Below the pieces are notes generated by a model that saw only the letters and a program-made list of their open reading frames with translations, did no database searches and had not been told where the DNA came from. A DNA stretch of 64,000 bases from Entomortierella parvispora (Eukaryota; Mortierellomycota; Mortierellomycetes; Mortierellales; Mortierellaceae), in assembly GCA_963573315.1 (NCBI GenBank), contig OY752152.1, positions 1 through 64,000 on the forward strand. Direction: 5' to 3'. The position numbers were made by a program, and so were the translations under genes. Below, in pieces: positions 55,840 through 64,000 of this stretch; position 1 is the first letter of the stretch; every line of letters begins with the position of its first letter.

Positions 55840-58421
55840 ATGAAGTCGTCCGCGCGTGCACCGCGAGGCAATCGCAAGCACAACCTCAACGACACGGACA
55901 CGGACACAGACTCGCAGACAACAAACTCACGGACCGCCCCTGCAGGGGACGGTGGTAAGGCAAAGAGCAAAGCCAATCCCAGAAACAACACAGAGGCCAC
56001 AAAGTCGGCCCTGACCAGGAAGGAGCCCAAACCCGACACAGGCAGCTCAAGCAGGAAGCGGAGCAAACATGTCGAGTCCACCGACGACGAGGACGAGGGA
56101 GACAACAATGACGATCACCAGGTTATGCACGTCGACAGGGTCTCTGAAAAGGCCAAAGTGGCCCTCTATTCTGTGCAGCAACTGCAGGATGAGCTCGAGG
56201 AGGCCGAGGATGCCAAGGAACGGCTCCAAGACAAAGTCTCTCAACTCGAAGAACGAGCTCAATTTCTGGAAGCCAGCTCAAGACTCAATGCCAGTATCGC
56301 TGCCAAGGAGAACATGGATCTCAAGGAGCGCGCTCGACAACTCGATATTCAGCTTTGTAAGTGTGGTTCGCAGCATTTTTCCCTTTTGTTACGTATTTGC
56401 GATTCAGAGTGCCGTCCAGTGGACTGACCATCCCTTTTCTTTACCTGTTTTCGACCTTCCACAGCCACAATAACCTATGAACGAGACAATCTGAAGCAAG
56501 GCACAATGTTCCAAGACGAAGACGAAGACTCTGAGAACAAGGTACAGGATTAGTCTTTCAGGGCCCCCTTTATTTCATACCGCAAACTCTAACAATACTT
56601 CATCTCATGCCACTGCCACCGACTTCTTTTAGGACGAGGCGAGACAACTATCAGTACAGCTCAAGGACGCATGGTTATCCATCTCAAAAATGAAAACGAC
56701 CCAAGAATCGCACATCAAGGACCTTGCCAAGAGTCAGGAGACGAACAGTAGCCTGACCGCAGACTTGACCAATGTTCGCGACCAACTCAAAACGACCAAA
56801 AGCGACTTGTCACGGGACAAGGCACGCTGGAATGCTGACAGAGAGAGTCTAGAAGCAGAGATCAAGTTGCTCAAGGTACTCTACCAATTTCGTTTCGGGA
56901 GTTCCTTTTTTTTTGCGTTTATTTTCTCTGGTTCAGTATCGCTAATGCAAAGAGAATGTTTTGATTTGCTAATTAGGGTAAAGGCACTGGCACCGACAGC
57001 ACAGAGTTGACCAAAATCAGGAAACGCATTCAGGATGAAAGAACTGGCTGGGATCAGGAAAGAAAGAGCTTTATGGATCAGATTGCTTCTCTAAAGATCA
57101 AGGCCGGTAGTTTCGGCTTGCAATCAAAGGCTCCACCAGAATGGACAAAGGACAAGCAACGTCTCATGGACCAATGCTCCACTCTACAGCTCCGATTGGC
57201 GACTCTTGAAAGCGACCGTACGGCTGGAAGCTCTGGCTCAAATGGCACCACCATCAAAAAGCTGGAAGCTGAGAACCAAAGATTGGAAAAGAAGGTTGAA
57301 GAGACACGCACAAAACTCAAGGAGGCTATGGATGCCTTCAAAGCATTCAGAGCCCAAATAGAGGATGAAAGGACCAAATCGAAACGGGTAAGGAAATTGT
57401 AAACGCTGGCTTACATGGACAGTTGAGAAACTGTATGGCTTACTCTCTTTTATCCATTCGTATTCCCGATGTGTAGAAACCTCGCGCAGCGCGCCAACCG
57501 GTTTCTAAAAGTCGGGCCAAACAAAACGCCAACTCTGAATCAGAATCAGAATCAGAACCCGAAGTTACCCCCATTGCCATGAAGCGCACTACGAGAACTG
57601 CCGCTGTGGCCGCCGTACGAAAAATTGGTCATTTGGTCGAATCGGAATCGGATAAGGAAAGTGACGGGTCAGGGTCGGAAGACGGTCAAGAAGATGCTGA
57701 TGCCATGGATACTGACAAACCCGAAGAAGATGGAGCAGAGGGTCCAGTCGGAGACGAGGATGAAATGGAGGAGGACAGCGACGACTACAATCCCAAAGGC
57801 AAAGTAAAGCAGAAGCAAGCAAAGAAGAATTCCAAAGGAGGGAAATCTCGCGGACCCGATGGAGATGACTCTGGCTCTGACTTTGAAATGACTGAACAAG
57901 CGGTAGAGTCCAAAGAGCGCAAGGGAGTGGAAAAGTCCACCAATCCCACAACCAAGCAGGCAGCGGCCAAAAAGAACGACAAAAATTCCAAAGGTCCGGT
58001 AGTTGCACCAGAAGTGGGGTCCGGATCTAGCTCTAAACCGAGCCCTCAACCAACCACCACTCTGGAATCGGCAGGCGCAAGTTTACAATCTACCCCACTC
58101 AACTCTACAGGTCAAGGACAGGATACGGCGCCTGTTGAGAAGGCCAAGAAGAAGCGCAAGCTTTTGACGGGCAAGGGGCTAGAAGATTTGGGAGATATTT
58201 TGCTTGGGCCTGGATCCGCCCTTGGGTCAGAGCCATCGTCTGGACTAGACTTTAGCCGGAACCGGCTCACCAAGAAGTCTCCAGCGACGATGACGACGCC
58301 AATGTCGACGACCACCGCCGCTACCAAGCCAGCCCAGGCCCTTGATGCACTGCATGCTATCAAGATGCAGTTTTCGATCAAGCCAAAACCAGCGACCACA
58401 GTTGGCCGCAAAGAGATTTGA
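55840..58421 (+). CDS. Nuclear coiled-coil protein with acidic/basic C-terminal region, unknown function
   Basis: Five exons (55840-56356, 56465-56541, 56633-56875, 56977-57387, 57477-58421) give 730 residues. The N-terminus is polar, with an SRKRSK signal and an ESTDDEDEGDNND acidic run. From about residue 95 to 445 a long, interrupted coiled coil follows: VQQLQDELEEAEDAKERLQDKVSQLEE, then SISKMKTTQESHIKDLAKSQE and IKKLEAENQRLEKKVEETRTKLKEA. The C-terminal third alternates ESESESEPE, DEDEMEEDSDDYN and lysine-rich patches (KQKQAKKNSKGGK, KKKRKLL). A weakly conserved-looking segment, GKGLEDLGDILLG, follows the last basic patch. The charge pattern suggests a nuclear, chromatin- or spindle-associated protein. 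I do not recognise orthologues. Exons 2 and 3 are phase 0 on both sides or nearly so, which allows skipping. Confidence 0.85.
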
Positions 58422-58595
58422 TGCATTTGCTGTTGCCTGTTTGTCTTTCCCCTTCACTTGTACCACTATCGTATAATCCATCATACCCACATGTACCCTG
58501 AGAGACAGGCGCGTTCCCACCCTGGTCATCATTATAAGCCAAAGATCGTATTTTAATGATATAAAAACCCCCTGTTGCCCGGTATTTAGGAGAGG

Positions 58596-58866
58596 CTACT
58601 TTTCTTGTTGATCTTTGTTGCACCTGTCAATCCTCGTTGAATATTCATCTTGGCAAACCTGAGGATTTTCATTGTAATCGTCCGAGTCCTTATTCAAGCA
58701 AGCGAGCTGCTTGTCTCTGGCGTGGCTGGCACAGGACATCCAGTTGAAACCCTTGTCATTTTCACCCTCGGCCACTATAAGGAATGGTTGTAAGTCAGCT
58801 CGCGCTTCTTTGCCTTGGGAGGAAGAGTGGGACGTTATCCTTCTCGGAGAGGAAGGAGTTAGGACG

Positions 58867-58902
<36 letters not shown>

Positions 58903-58979
58903 CCTGGGGCAGCAGCAACCACCGAGATCAAGGCCATGACAGCAATGGCGACGAGGAGGGGGGACTGAGAAATTTTCAT
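58596..58979 (-). CDS. Small secreted four-cysteine protein
   Basis: Exons 58979-58904 and 58774-58596 encode 84 residues. The first exon is almost exactly a signal peptide (MKISQSPLLVAIAVMALISVVAAAP). The mature part is about 59 residues, hydrophilic, with four Cys (MSCASH, LACLNK, QVCQDE, DRCNKD) spaced so that two disulphides are likely; CX8-9C helix pairs, as in CHCH-like hairpins, are possible. It is small-secreted-protein-like, but I know no specific family. A TATA-type element lies about 100 bp upstream. The intron is odd: the GTATA donor runs straight into a tract of about 30 A on the coding strand. It is convergent with the coiled-coil gene. Confidence 0.75.
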
Positions 58980-59078
58980 GTTGGCAGAGGAAAGTGAGGT
59001 GGGTTGTGTTGTGTTGGAAATGAACAGAGAAGAATGTGTGGAGACAAGGAAGGGAAAAAGTTCCGGACAAAGAGGGGA

Positions 59079-59086
59079 CTTTATAT
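59079..59086 (-). promoter_or_regulatory. TATA box of the small secreted protein gene
   Basis: ATATAAAG on the minus strand lies 100 bp upstream of the ATG at 58979. Position and sequence fit a core promoter. Confidence 0.5.
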
Positions 59087-59089
59087 GAA

Positions 59090-59913
59090 TGGTGGGGCTG
59101 GATGATCTTTGAGAGTGGGTGGGGTTTGGCCGTTCGTTCCCTTTGGTAGAGGATGGCCACAAACGCTCACTCGCACACGCATACACTTGCATACACACAC
59201 GACAACTAGGACGGATAGATTCTGCTCTCCAGGGAGCGGTTTGGACCAACCAACGCGCTGTGGGGCTATCGACCAAGGAACCCCGAACAGGGAGCCCGTC
59301 GTCGCCACAACCAGGAGCCCATTGCCCTTGGCTGTCATCAGCAAACGCTCCCCCTTGGTTCTCCATCCTCGCCCTTTCTTTTTGTGGTTCTCTCCTCTTT
59401 TCCTCTCCCTCTTGCATTTTGCTCTCGTTCTGTCCTCTCTTTCTCTCTCCTGGTAGATGTCCTCGATCCCAGTCGTTTAAGGGTTCCTACAGCGTCTGGC
59501 CTCCGTCTCCATCAGTTGGGACTTCAGTTAGAAATCCCTTTGATTCCAAAGCGCCCTTGATTCATTGATCCTGAACTCGGGGGTCCGTACTTCTCTTTTC
59601 CCCTTCTTCCTCCCCCCTTTTTGTCTCGACTTCTGGCGTCCTCCTTCGTGAGGGGACCGAATCCTCGTGCATCCATTGTAACTGGAGATTGGCCAAACTT
59701 CCATTGTATCTATCGTTTGCTGCAATGGCAACTTTGGGAGGGCACCAGAAGAGATGATCTCGCACTGCAGCAGGAACCACAGCATGAACGCGTGCTGCAG
59801 CCAAAATGTTGGATGCATCCACATTAGCCACACATGTGCTGCATTGGACAAAGAGTATTCTTTTGAAGAGTGGGATATCTTTTTTATTTTGGTGCTTGGG
59901 TTTATGTTGGTAT
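59090..59913. other. Intergenic, no gene seen
   Basis: Between the TATA region of the secreted protein and the stop codon of GRP94 there are only pyrimidine-rich stretches (59370-59450, 59590-59630) and short frames. The part next to 59914 is presumably the GRP94 3' untranslated region. Confidence 0.4.
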
Positions 59914-62596
59914 CTACAATTCGTCGTGCACAGCCTTGTTGGTGTCCTCGGCGCTCTCAGAGTCCAGCTCTTGCTCGACCTCGGCCACCAACTCGTCGAC
60001 GTTGACCTTGACCTTGTCTCCAGCCTTGGGCATGGGGGGGTTGGTGCTGTCAGTAAACTCCTTCATCATACGGTTCAACTCCTCAGGAGAGATCATGCCA
60101 GGCTTGGGCTCGTCAGCGTCCAAGAGATCCTCACGCTTTTCCTCCTCGGCCTCAATCTCCTCCTGATCGCGAGCCTCGGCCTTCTCGACCTCAAACTGGG
60201 CCTCGGCATTGGTATCAACGCCCAAGTTCACACGAAGCATGTTCTCAACACGTCCAGCAAAAGACTTGACGCCCTCCTTCAAGTTGTATCCTGAGCGAAC
60301 CAAGGTAATGTCGTAGAGAATCTTGGCCATCTCCTGGAACTGGAGATCCTGCTCAAAGCCCTTGGGGTCCTTGTCTGAGCGCTCCAACATGCCCACGATC
60401 AAGGGGTGACCGGGGTTAATCTCGAGAATCTTCTTTTGGTTCTTCATGAACTGGTGCATGGCGTCGTCCTTGTTCTGCTTGGCCTGACCGTCCATCAAAC
60501 GCTCCATGTTGGCCGTCCAGCCAAAGTCACTGGCGACAAGGGCAGCAGGGGAAGTCGTCAAGCGCTTCGAGATACGGACCTTTTCTACATCATTCAAGAG
60601 GGTAGCGTGCAACCAGTCCAAGAGGGATGCAAACTTGGTCTCGAGCTCCTTCTCGGTTGCAGCGGCGTTTTCGTCTCCCAGGTTAAGATCAGACTTGCCA
60701 ACGTTCTGGAACTTCTTGCCCTCAAAGTTGGCCAAGTGGTTCAAAACAATCTCGTCCACAGGGTCATCCATGTAAAGAACCTCATAACCGCGAGCGAGAA
60801 GGGATTCAACAAAAGGAGACTGCTTAATCTCCTGAATGTTGGCACCAGTGAAATAGAAAATATCGGTCTGGCCCTTCTTCATGCGCGAGACATAGTTCTC
60901 CAAGGAGGTATAGTTGTCGTTTTCGGAAGTGCGGTAACGCAAGAGACGCGCGATCTTCTTGATATTGGACTTGTCCTCAAGAGCACCGAGCTTAAGACTG
61001 GTGCCGAACTCCTTGATGAAGCCAGCATACTTCTCCTCGTCCTGGGACAAGGTCTTGAGAAGATCAAACATCTTCTTGACCAAGTGCTTGTGAATCGACT
61101 TAATACTCTTGTTGGACTGGACAGTCTCGCGAGAGACATTAAGAGGAGCATCCTCGGCATCGACAACCACCTTCAAGAAGCTGAGCCAGCGAGGCAAAAA
61201 TTCGGCAGAGTCATCGGTAATGAAGACTCGCTTGACATAAAGCTTCACATTGGAGAGGACTCCGTCGACGCGCTGGAAGAGATCCTTGGGGGCCTTGGCG
61301 GGAACGTACATGATGGCCTTGAACTCGACATCACCCTCAGCCTTGAAGTGGCTGTAGGCCATGGGCTTGCTTCCAGCCTCCTTTGTCAAGACGGCATAAA
61401 ACTCGTCGTATTCCTCGGGGGTAACTGATTTGGGCTCACGGATCCAGATAGGCTTGTTGCTGTTCATAAGGTCATCCTCTTGGTAAGAAACGGTAACGGG
61501 TGGGGCCTTTTCCTTGACCTCCTCGACCTTCTCCTCTTCGACGGCGGCTTCCTCAGAATCATCGTTCTCCTCCTTTGCCTCGTTCTCCTTGACGGGCTCG
61601 ACCTCAGCCTCGACAGTCTTGGTCTTTGTGCGGCGGAGATAGATGGGGAAGTTGATGAACTCTGAGTATTTGGTGACGAGACCCTGGATGCGAGAGTCAT
61701 CCAAGTACTGATCCTGACCCTCCTTGAGATGGATGGCAATCTGAGTACCACGGCCCAAGGTGTTACCAGAAGGATCCTTGGCAATGGTGAAATCATCGAC
61801 AGCAGTCGACTCCCAGATGTATTGGTCATCCTTGTTGCTCTTGGAGGTCACGCGAACCTTGTCGGCAACCAAGAACACAGAGTAGAAACCAACACCAAAC
61901 TTTCCAATCAAATCCATGTCAGCCTTGTCGCCAGACATGGTCTCAATGAACTCGGAGGTACCAGACTAAGATGTAAGAAAGGATGGGCTGTTAACAATCG
62001 ACTGCGACAATGACTTCATGAATAAACGAGTATTGAACGTCAAAGGACACGTACCTTGGCGATAGTTCCGAGGTTCTTCTGGAGTTCCTCCTTGGTCATA
62101 CCAACACCGGTATCAGTAATGGTGATGATGCGCTGCTCCTTGTGGACAGCAATGGTCACGTTGAGGTTAGGGTTGGATTCGAGTGCAGAAGGATCCGTCA
62201 AGGACTGGAAGCGAATCTTGTCGAGGGCGTCAGATCCGTTAGAGATGAGCTCACGCAAGAAGATCTCGGGGGTCTTGTAAAGTGAGTTGATGACAATGTT
62301 CATCAAGCGAGAGACTTCCGTCTGGTATTTTCAAAGGAGGAATGATAAAGACAAGGTCAATAATTTGTTTGCCACCAACATAGACACAGCAAATTGATGC
62401 AGGAATCCAAGGTTTGTACCTGAAAGTGGAACGTTTCGCCGTTGACAATAGGCTGGGAGGAGGAGGAGTCAAAGGCAAAGTTGTCAGGGACTGCAATGTT
62501 GTCGCCAGCGCCAAAGGCAGCTTGCGCCGAAGGAGCTTCAGCGGCAACGACCGAGATGGCGGCGAGGATGGAGAGGAGGAAGAATGACTTTTTCAT
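59914..62596 (-). CDS. ER-resident Hsp90 (GRP94/endoplasmin)
   Basis: Exons 62596-62420, 62321-62055 and 61965-59914 encode 831 residues. A signal peptide ([19 protein letters not shown]) and the C-terminal HDEL place it in the ER lumen. The N-terminal ATPase domain has [50 protein letters not shown] and [15 protein letters not shown]. An acidic Glu/Lys linker spans about residues 266-304. The middle domain has [53 protein letters not shown] and [20 protein letters not shown], followed by the dimerisation domain. GRP94 folds secretory and membrane proteins. Budding and fission yeasts lack it, so its presence fits an early-diverging fungus. Introns 1 and 2 are 98 and 89 bp. The last exon holds 82% of the protein. 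Confidence 0.97.
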
Positions 62597-62599
62597 GAT

Positions 62600-63572
62600 T
62601 GTGGATTAAGGTAGTAAGAACGAGAGGAAAATAAATACAAAAGGGAGGCTATAAAACAGGAGACGGGGAAGAGTGGGAGGAGAGAGTGTGGACTGGAGAA
62701 GAAGAAGAAGAAGAAGAAGAACAAGAAGAGAAAGGAAGAAAAAGAAAGGGAGAAGAATGGGCAATGGTCAAGGTCCATGTGGAGAAGACACACCAGGGCT
62801 CTGAGCCTGCCTGTGAACTGAAGGAACCCTCGAGAAGCGAGCAGAGTGGAGTGGCAGCCGGCGATTGGCTCCCGTGGCGTGCCACTAAAAAAAACCTCGG
62901 CTTGCTTCTGTGATCAGCAGGCCCTCGCTAAATGCAACCGCCCGTCCCACTGCTCTCGGCCCAATCACACGGCGCCGATACGCGTCGATGAGATATCTGA
63001 TTTCAGCTCAAATACATTCACTCTACCGAGGGTGCCGCTTCCTTCCGACGTCCATTCAGGAATACACACGTCCGGTGTGGCTGTTTTGCGATTGTTGTGA
63101 TGTCCAGGCGACGCGCTCCCTTTCCCGCCCCTCTTCCCTTTCTTCTGTCCTACTATCTGGCCTGTGCTGCGATGCAGTTCCGGGTGCAGCTGACACGGCA
63201 GCGATCATAAGCAAGACTCTATGACTCTATTGATCACAGTCATCCCAGCTGGACGCTGTGGTTCACAGCCTAGCCTCGCACGCCTCGTTGTGGTTGTTGT
63301 GAGCAGTCGCCTTGTCGGCACCCAAGGAGGTCCCTTGCTTCCTCCCATCTCGTCTCTCTATTCTGTCGCCTCTGTCTATATTTCTGTGTGTATGTTCCCT
63401 TTATTTCTCCACCAAGGAAGACGGAGGTGCCTCTTTGGTTCCATCGCTGCCCATTTCTTCCCCAAGGGACGCGGATCACCTCTTTTGTTCCTGTTTTCCT
63501 TCTTCTTCTTCCTAACGCAACTATCGCCTTCCGACACACCTTTTTTCTTCTTTGGTCCTTGTCTTTGACTTC
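62600..63572. promoter_or_regulatory. Divergent promoter region, GRP94 / F-box gene
   Basis: About 976 bp separate the two start codons. A GAA-rich microsatellite (62698-62725) lies near GRP94. At about 62862-62884 the sequence GCGATTGGCTCCCGTGGCGTGCCAC combines an inverted CCAAT box, a CCACG core and a short palindrome, GTGGC-GT-GCCAC. ER-stress elements use CCAAT and CCACG, but with different spacing (N9 or N1), so this is only suggestive. Pyrimidine-rich DNA before 63573 is probably the F-box leader. Confidence 0.35.
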
Positions 63573-63893
63573 ATGCCCTTCAAAAGGCACTCCTCCATTC
63601 GAAATACCCAGACTGCTGAGGACAGAACCCCATTTTTAGGCGAGAGCTCTAGAAGGGGCCAACAAGACATGCTTTCTGCAGTCAACACCTCGCGCTCAAT
63701 ACCGCCTTCGCCTTCACACCCAACACCACAACAAGAGCTCTCACCAAAAGTATTCTCTTTTCTGGAGCAACTTCCTCTTGATCTGCTCTTGTACATTGCG
63801 TCAGCCCGTTTCTTGACCCTGAATGACATTGTGCAATGGCGGGCCGCAGCCTCGATCTTTTATCGGACAATTCCTCTGCCCAATGTCGCCATG
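63573..63893 (+). CDS. F-box-like protein, first exon only (runs off or spliced beyond window)
   Basis: The ATG at 63573 opens 107 codons to a GTACTG donor at 63894. After a Ser/Pro/Gln-rich stretch comes VFSFLEQLPLDLLLYIASARFLTLNDIVQWRAAASIFYRTI, which fits an F-box: LP..LL..I...L...D....R..S..F. Such proteins bind Skp1 and recruit substrates to SCF ubiquitin ligases. Substrate-binding repeats would lie in later exons outside the window; no acceptor within the last 107 bases is certain, although CCTTCTAG near 63924 is possible. Confidence 0.65.
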
Positions 63894-64000
63894 GTACTGT
63901 AACCTCTTCATCCATCCTTCTAGATCACTCTATTGTTGCCTTGTACCTTGACTTCCTCCTGCCCCCCTTCCTCCTTGGTTTTCACCCCTTGAATTTTCAC

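Noticed and set aside
60406-61428. 340-codon open frame on the plus strand
   Set aside because: It is exactly antisense to the GRP94 middle domain, and codon bias of the true gene keeps it open.
62862-62884. Calling a canonical ER-stress element upstream of GRP94
   Set aside because: CCAAT and CCACG cores are present but four bases apart and in the wrong arrangement for ERSE or ERSE-II.
1-64000. tRNA or rRNA genes
   Set aside because: I scanned by eye for A/B-box pairs and for rRNA-like conserved blocks and found none. A tRNAscan run would be decisive.

Overview
This window is a eukaryotic, most likely fungal, chromosome end. It opens with about 360 bp of telomere repeat in the polarity expected of a left terminus. 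A degraded subtelomere follows to about 32 kb, then ordinary gene-dense chromosome to 64 kb. Short GT-AG introns of mostly 60-150 bp, long Gln/Ser-rich transcription factors, a Crinkler (CRN)-type gene, an HDEL-ended GRP94 and an NsdD/WC-2-type GATA finger suggest an early-diverging filamentous fungus. I infer Mucoromycota, probably Mortierella-like, but the sequence alone does not prove this. I see no rRNA, tRNA or CRISPR.

Region 1 (1-21.6 kb) is the subtelomere. It has the 10-bp telomere unit CCCTAAAAAA and a decayed satellite with a period of about 0.31 kb. It also carries two dispersed repeat families: R1, with copies near 7.3, 9.5, 13.5 and 16.2 kb, and R2, with copies near 5.1 and 19.1 kb. 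There are short tandem duplications and kilobase-scale polypurine tracts. Degraded multi-exon genes lie at 8.7-12.8 kb, and one compact intronless gene at 18.2 kb looks bacterial in type and has a good TATA box.

Region 2 (21.6-32.4 kb) holds a poly-Q transcription factor with a Rua1-type C-terminal zinc-binding domain. It is followed by a five-exon CRN gene (header, AAA-ATPase-like domain, PD-(D/E)XK-like domain). That gene is broken by an 8-bp tandem duplication and seems to have lost a nuclease aspartate. A fragment near 20.7 kb shares its intron 2 and exon 3 start.

Region 3 (32.6-64 kb) contains well-formed genes in alternating convergent and divergent pairs: NIPSNAP, mitochondrial ribosomal protein mS38/Cox24, a LAMMER kinase, a GATA factor, a large unknown protein, a Q-rich coiled-coil protein, a Kre9/Knh1-like GPI protein, a short-chain dehydrogenase, a nuclear coiled-coil protein, a small secreted protein, GRP94 and the first exon of an F-box gene. 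They are housekeeping, regulatory or secretory genes and form no obvious cluster. Splice sites were assigned by eye from reading-frame continuity and GT/AG signals, so each boundary could be off by a base or two.
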